Source of the DNA: Clostridia bacterium
Lineage (GTDB): Bacteria; Bacillota; Clostridia; Christensenellales; Borkfalkiaceae
Direction of reading: 5' to 3'
DNA: 21,433 nucleotides
Assembly: GCA_900767815.1 (NCBI GenBank)
Contig: CAAGAM010000128.1
Span: forward strand, 1-21,433
Shown: piece after piece, positions 17,423-21,433 of the stretch
Layout: every line of letters starts with the position of its first letter
Numbering within the stretch: the first letter of the stretch is position 1
Translations under genes and position numbers: made by a program
The notes under the pieces: generated by a model
The model's database searches: none
What the model was told of the DNA's origin: nothing
What the model saw: only the letters and a program-made list of their open reading frames with translations

Positions 17423-18862
17423 TTAGTACGGAATGACGAACACGCCGTCGCCTTCGTCGAGTTCGAGTTCCAATTTACCGCTACCGACTTTTTTAACTTC
17501 TTCTTTGCCCTCTTTCACCACAATTGCTCTCGTGGCGTTTTTCAGAGTGAGCGTCACCTTGTTTTTACGTTTTTTGGCCGGATCGGTGAAATTGACCACA
17601 AGATACCCTTCCCTGCCGTCCTTATCCTCGAAAATTCCGGCAAAAGCGTCTTCCGTGCTCGTTATTCCGCTCATATTTTTCGCAGAAATCAGGTTTTCGC
17701 TGCCCTCGAGCATGGAAAAATTTCCGTCATCGTCGTAAACGGAAGAAAGCATTACTCCTTTCCACGTAAAGTTTTTGTAATACTTCATCAAAGCCTGTAC
17801 GTCGTGATTTACGGAAGATACGTAATCGTAAGTTTCCGTTTTTTCGTATTCGCGGGTTACTAAGGCATTGTTTTCAAAATGAGTCGCTCCGTCGTTTTCC
17901 GGAGGCGCGGCGTAACAGAACCACTGAATACCGTCGCCGCCGTAAGCAAGGAAAGAATACGCCTGAAACGCGGCGTCTGCCTTGCACGTGAGCGCGCGGT
18001 TTCTCGAGCCGTACTGTATGGATTGCAGGAACGTCCAGAGTTTTCTGTCCGCGCCCTCGTCGCGAATTTTCGTCTGAATCACGTCCATATTATACAGAAA
18101 AGACGGTTCGAGCGAAGTCGTCTGTCCGTTTCCGTAAAGCGGATAGTGATCGTAAGAAATATAATCTGTTTTAACCGAAGAAATCCAGCGCGAAAGATAT
18201 GCGTCGTATTTGATCGGAGTCGCTCCGCCGAGTTGCGCACCGCCCGCGATAACCGGGAACAAGTTTACGTAAAACATAAGTCCCGGCGCCGCCTGTTTGA
18301 ATATTCTTTCCGCGTAGCCTAAGGCTTCGAAAAGTTCCGCGCTCGGTTCGTCGCGGACCATAAATCCATACAACGCGTCGGAATATTCGCTTTCGGTATA
18401 CATTTTTATCAGGTCTTTCACCTTTTCAACGACCTGACCTTCCGTCTGAACGCCGCTGTCCACGAGAGTTTTCGCCCCGAAAAGATAATCTCTCACCTGA
18501 CTATCTCCGATCACGTGCTTGATTCCCACTTCGCGAGCGGCCCTCAGGGCTTTAAGATTGTAACCCGATCTTCCGTCGATCATAACGTCGTACCCCGGGA
18601 AAGCAATCGTTATTCCAGCCGCCGCAATATCGCGGTATTTTTCAAGAAATTCCTCGTCTGTCATCGGGCGAGAAGAAACCTTCTTCCCTTCGTCGTCATA
18701 GGTGCAAATGTTATCCGACACACCTACCCACATTCCAATGTCATAAATCTCGTTCGATTCGTAAACGGGCTTTTCGGGTTCCTGCTCCTGTTTTCCGCAT
18801 GCGGTAAGCCCGCAAAGCGCGATTGTCGTGGCTGCCATCATCATCGCTATTATTTTTTTCAT
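17423..18862 (-). CDS. Lipoprotein with glycoside-hydrolase (clan A-like) barrel, paralog 2
   Basis: A 479-residue lipoprotein (lipobox LTAC, Cys22), first gene of the transporter operon. Its order of landmarks matches the gene at 9445-10869: MVRDEPS (168-174), YVNLFP (198-203), ISYDHYP (235-241), LWTFLQ, then GIQWFCY. DEP again supplies a candidate acid/base (Glu172), while the usual second Glu is not evident. A small beta domain follows (about 400-479, with YLVVNFTDP). The two are diverged paralogs at opposite ends of the same transporter cluster. They may cleave different linkages of one glycan, or one may bind it. GAGGAG sits unusually close, 3 bases before the ATG. A promoter lies at 18975-19003. 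Confidence 0.78.
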   Translation of the reverse strand: MKKIIAMMMAATTIALCGLTACGKQEQEPEKPVYESNEIYDIGMWVGVSDNICTYDDEGKKVSSRPMTDEEFLEKYRDIAAAGITIAFPGYDVMIDGRSGYNLKALRAAREVGIKHVIGDSQVRDYLFGAKTLVDSGVQTEGQVVEKVKDLIKMYTESEYSDALYGFMVRDEPSAELFEALGYAERIFKQAAPGLMFYVNLFPVIAGGAQLGGATPIKYDAYLSRWISSVKTDYISYDHYPLYGNGQTTSLEPSFLYNMDVIQTKIRDEGADRKLWTFLQSIQYGSRNRALTCKADAAFQAYSFLAYGGDGIQWFCYAAPPENDGATHFENNALVTREYEKTETYDYVSSVNHDVQALMKYYKNFTWKGVMLSSVYDDDGNFSMLEGSENLISAKNMSGITSTEDAFAGIFEDKDGREGYLVVNFTDPAKKRKNKVTLTLKNATRAIVVKEGKEEVKKVGSGKLELELDEGDGVFVIPY

Positions 18863-18974
18863 TTTCTCCTCTTTTTTTCGTCGGCTGTTCGCCGGCGTTA
18901 CTTGCCGAAATTTTTCGATTCCTGAACCGAATAAAATTCCGATCGGATAATCAAATCAATCGGCTTCCGGAAAT

Positions 18975-19003
18975 AGAATACCACACAATATACCGTTTGT
19001 CAA
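18975..19003 (-). promoter_or_regulatory. Sigma-A type promoter of the transporter operon
   Basis: On the minus strand a perfect TTGACA (18998-19003) is followed after 17 bases by TATTCT (18975-18980). The start point would be near 18968, giving a leader of about 105 bases. A TTCCGGAA palindrome at 18965-18972 overlaps that start point and CCGATCGG lies in the leader; either could be an operator. The rest of 18863-19108 is AT-rich and shows no gene. Confidence 0.75.
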
Positions 19004-19108
19004 TACCATTTTGAAAAAAGTTTAATATTTTATGAGATTTTCTTTCGGTATATTTACATTTTGTTTCATTAAACCCCGTATTTGAACAATAGTAATGAAA
19101 ACGAAGTT

Positions 19109-19195
19109 TTAATTTCCCCCTCCGTTATAGACGACCATCATATCGCAGTTCTCGGCAAGCCATTTGTTGCGTTCCCCTATTTCATTGAAAACTCC
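19109..19195 (-). pseudogene. Fragment of possible SLOG/DUF1273-like ICE protein
   Basis: A 28-codon open stretch reads GVFNEIGERNKWLAENCDMM and ends VVYNGGGN before TAA at 19109-19111. The RN-x-W pattern followed by NCDMMVVY recalls the RN-x-W/M, D-x-L/M segment of SLOG-type proteins carried by conjugative elements. It lies directly downstream of the broken coupling-protein frame, as if joined to it by deletion. The call rests on a short motif only. Confidence 0.35.
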
Positions 19196-19599
19196 TTGCA
19201 ATTACCCTTGAGTATGTCGGCAACATCCCTGCCATATTTCGCGGTCAGTTGCGAATAGCTTTGTAACACGAACAAAAACCGTATGCCGCGCGAACGCGCT
19301 ACCGTTACCATGCCCTCGATATTCTCGAATTTCGGAAGGTTCGCAAACTCGTCTAACACAAAGTAAGTATTGCGTTTCAGAATTGCCGTTTCCGTTTGGT
19401 TTCGGCGCAGGTTCAGATTTGCCTTTTCGACAAGTTCCTTGTACATCTGCGTAATGAAAAGCGTTACGAAACGGTGTCTTGTAAATCTTTCGTCCGGCAC
19501 GATAATAAATACCGCGTTCGGACTTTCGCCCATATTCACGACGTCCAAATCGTTCTCGCTCGTCATCGACATAATGCCGTCGTCCGAAAGTTGTTGCAT
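19177..19599 (-). pseudogene. Fragment of type IV coupling protein (VirD4/TraG)
   Basis: 140 codons from the C-terminal half of a conjugative coupling ATPase. Visible are NAVFIIVPDERFTRHRFVTL, then LFITQMYKEL, the Walker B segment YFVLDEFANLPK, and the following GMVTVARSRGIRFLFVLQSY and GRDVADILKGNC. The Walker A half is missing: codons before the ATG run into a stop five codons upstream. After GNC the sequence turns into an unrelated tail (KEFSMK) and stops. Both ends are deletion joints, so no working protein is expected. In an intact element this protein links the relaxosome to the secretion channel. Confidence 0.85.
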
Positions 19600-20276
19600 A
19601 AGTGCATACCGTCAAAGTGCGACGAGATACCCTTTTCAATATCCGATCCACAATTTCGGCTTATCATTGTCGCTTCGAGCGGTAATTTTTTGTTATACGT
19701 CGCTCTCATTGCAAACTTTGCTATCTCGTCGTCCACTTTCAGTTCAGCTTCGTCCACGTCCCTGTCAACTTTCAAAAAAGTAATATTCTTATCTTCCAAA
19801 GATTCCTGCGACATATACAAGACAGGCGCGGCAACGATATATTCGTCGGTTTGTTCCTTGATACGATTCAGATTATCAACGCTTAAACTGTCTTTGAAAT
19901 AGTAGTAAGCCGTATTCTCTTCATCAGTTCCAAAATACACCGTGTTTGCTTTATCGAGATACTCGTTCATGGCAAACGAATGATATTTTTCGCAGTAATT
20001 ACGGATAAAATATATCGCGTCCTCACCGGTGTTCACGCTCGCGTATTCGTCGCTTATAAAGTCGGCGTAAAGGTTCTGCAAGATCCCGCCGTTTTCTATA
20101 AGTTCGGTAATATACTTCTGTATGACGATGGGCGACAGTTCCTCAAGCTCGTACTCACCCAACTTTACCTTCAAGTGCTTTTCGATAATCTCCGAATATC
20201 TTTCGCACGTTTTCGTTTTCGACGAAGGCTCTATGTAATTCGCAAACCATACGTCCAACCAATCTTTATATTTCAT
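19563..20276 (-). pseudogene. Chimeric ICE remnant: integrase N-terminus fused to an unknown protein
   Basis: Residues 1-64 (MKYKDWLDVWFANYIEPSS, then KTKTCERYSEIIEKHLKV) are the core-binding N-terminal domain of a tyrosine recombinase of the conjugative-transposon type. At about base 20085 the sequence changes to an unrelated acidic, Tyr-rich stretch (ILQNLYADFISDEY onward) that I do not recognise. Another change may occur near residue 190. The catalytic Arg-His-Arg-Tyr domain is absent. AGGAG lies 5 bases before the ATG, so the fusion could still be translated. The open frame probably survives by chance after an in-frame deletion. Its 3' end overlaps the coupling-protein fragment. Confidence 0.7.
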
Positions 20277-20352
20277 AAGCTCTCCTTTATCTTTACTATT
20301 TTTATTATAATTTTTCCCATCGAAAATAGGAAATCACCCCTCGAAACGGCAT

Positions 20353-20386
20353 AAAAAAGAGAGAACATCTATCCTTGTTCTCTCTT
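20353..20386 (-). terminator. Rho-independent terminator
   Basis: AAGAGAGAACA (20357-20367) pairs perfectly with 20376-20386 around an 8-base loop. The minus strand continues with several T. It may be a back-up terminator behind the rRNA operon. The AT-rich bases 20287-20352 include a minus-strand TATAAT that could drive the truncated integrase frame. Confidence 0.75.
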
Positions 20387-20531
20387 AAAAGATTTATATT
20401 AAATTGTAGGCGTCAGGCAGGGATTAAAACGAAGTCGTCAGTTCAAGTCCTGTTTTTTGAAAAATAGGGCAAAATGCAGCTCCTGAATTCAAAGATTTCG
20501 CTCTGCCACGAAAACACAATATATAGACAAC
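20387..20531. other. Gap between two terminators, no gene seen
   Basis: No frame or RNA is supportable here. The stretch GTCGTCAGTTCAAGTCCTG (20437-20455) resembles a tRNA T-arm, but its stem does not pair. As the truncated integrase start lies nearby, an attachment-site remnant is possible. Confidence 0.3.
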
Positions 20532-20566
20532 AAAAAAGCACAAGACTACTATATCTTGTGCTTTTT
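20532..20566 (-). terminator. Terminator of the rRNA-tRNA operon
   Basis: AAAAAGCACAAGA (20533-20545) pairs perfectly over 13 bp with 20554-20566, with an 8-base loop and a T run on the minus strand. It lies 30 bases past tRNA-Asn. The A-rich and T-rich flanks could let it work in both directions. Confidence 0.9.
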
Positions 20567-20596
20567 CTGTTTTGTAGCTTTTTCGTACTACAAAGA

Positions 20597-20671
20597 TGGC
20601 TCCCCGTGTAGGGTTTGAACCTACGACCCTCCGGTTAACAGCCGGATGCTCTACCGCTGAGCTAACGAGGA
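20597..20671 (-). tRNA. trnN: tRNA-Asn (anticodon GTT)
   Basis: The 75-base minus-strand sequence folds as a full cloverleaf. The acceptor stem is TCCTCGT with ACGGGGA, and the D arm is GCTC-AGCGGTAGA-GC. The anticodon arm TCCGG-CTGTTAA-CCGGA gives anticodon GTT. The T arm contains GTAGG-TTCAAAC-CCTAC. The discriminator is G and the CCA end is encoded. It is the last gene of the rRNA operon. Confidence 0.97.
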
Positions 20672-20762
20672 ATAAGATTAGGAAATTCAGCTCACAAATT
20701 CCCTTTTTGTGTCCTCTGCAAGTGCTTGACCTTGCTGCTGTCTTTTCGGTGGAAACCTGTAC

Positions 20763-20790
20763 GGTTGCCCTGCCGCTGAGCTATCGAGGA
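20763..20790 (-). pseudogene. tRNA 5'-half remnant
   Basis: On the minus strand TCCTCGATAGCTCAGCGG followed by CAGGGCAACCGT matches the acceptor 5' strand and D arm of the neighbouring tRNA-Asn, differing at only a few positions. No anticodon arm, T arm or matching 3' acceptor follows in 20672-20762. It lies 6 bases past the end of 5S, where a tRNA would be expected, so it is probably a decayed tRNA. Confidence 0.65.
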
Positions 20791-20796
20791 ATATAA

Positions 20797-20912
20797 TGTG
20801 GCAACGACCTATCCTCCCGGCAGGTCACCCTGCAAGTACTTTCGGCGCGCTGAAGCTTAACTTCTGTGTTCGGAATGAGAACAGGTGGATCCTTCAGGCT
20901 ATTGTCACCACA
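20797..20912 (-). rRNA. rrf: 5S ribosomal RNA
   Basis: The minus strand carries the usual 5S landmarks: GGTGACAATAGC near the start, CCGAACACAGAAGTTAAGC in the middle and GGGAGGATAGGTCGTTGCC at the end. The ends pair over nine positions (TGTGGTGAC with GTTGCCACA), which sets the limits at about 116 bases, give or take a few. Confidence 0.95.
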
Positions 20913-21085
20913 ATGGTTATATAATCTGTAGCAAGCTACAGGATATATACAAAATTTAATCAGTTGAAAACTGACAACTGCATAGAAGCGTTTAAAAACT
21001 TTTAAATAAGTACGTAAGCAATGAATTTTTAGTTATCCGCATAAAAACGTATTTTTGAAAAATTGTCTATTCTAAATTTAGAATA
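20913..21085 (-). other. 23S-5S spacer with processing-type stems
   Basis: No tRNA lies in this spacer. It holds three tight inverted repeats: CTGTAGC/GCTACAG (20926-20941), TCAGTT/AACTGA (20960-20974) and an 18-base perfect palindrome TATTCTAAATTTAGAATA (21068-21085) at the 3' end of 23S. They are probably part of pre-rRNA processing stems. Confidence 0.55.

Positions 21086-21433
<348 letters not shown>

Noticed and set aside
20400..20460. A possible tRNA or tRNA 3' end with GTTCAAGTCC
   Set aside because: Neither the T stem nor an anticodon stem pairs, and no acceptor stem can be built; at most it is an attachment-site remnant.
20596..20796. A 66-codon plus-strand frame beginning MAPRVGFEPTT
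   Set aside because: This is the well-known false translation of the reverse strand of a tRNA; the bases are tRNA-Asn and the tRNA remnant.

Overview
The window looks like chromosome of an anaerobic gut-type member of the Bacillota (class Clostridia). A Christensenellales-like lineage is a guess from protein style, not proven. Grounds: strong AGGAG-type ribosome binding sites, lipoprotein solute-binding protein plus CUT1 permeases with no local ATPase, IS3 and ICE debris, and an rRNA operon followed by a CCA-encoded tRNA-Asn. Almost every gene is on the minus strand, so transcription runs from high to low coordinates.

Left edge (1-1330): the 3' part of a frameshifted IS3-type transposase, then a small AT-rich gene for a HEXXH zinc-metallopeptidase-like protein with its own terminator. 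This looks like an accessory patch beside the main locus.

Main locus (1361-19003): a glycan-use island of eleven genes. From a good sigma-A promoter at 18975-19003 the order is: a lipoprotein with a glycoside-hydrolase-like fold; a solute-binding lipoprotein; a MalF-type permease; a 911-residue surface protein with three concanavalin-like sandwiches; a MalG-type permease; and a second lipoprotein related to the first. A 414-base gap follows, holding an inverted-repeat element and a second promoter. Next come a smaller surface sandwich protein and a secreted metallophosphoesterase, then a ROK regulator, a DUF4838 protein and a sialate-O-acetylesterase-like enzyme. The last two lack signal peptides and are translationally coupled. 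My model (inference) is that surface proteins bind and trim a decorated glycan, the CUT1 transporter imports pieces using an ATPase encoded elsewhere, and cytoplasmic enzymes deacetylate and hydrolyse them under ROK control.

The two large surface proteins end in the same unusual layout: FN3-like domain, polar linker, Gly-Cys motif, one membrane segment, basic tail. This is neither LPXTG nor a normal lipobox and is the best candidate for something undescribed.

Right edge (19109-21433): a scar of an integrative conjugative element, in which pieces of an integrase, an unknown protein, a VirD4/TraG coupling protein and a possible SLOG protein are fused by deletions. Then comes the 3' end of an rRNA operon on the minus strand: 23S (partial), 5S, a 5'-half tRNA remnant, tRNA-Asn(GTT) and a terminator.
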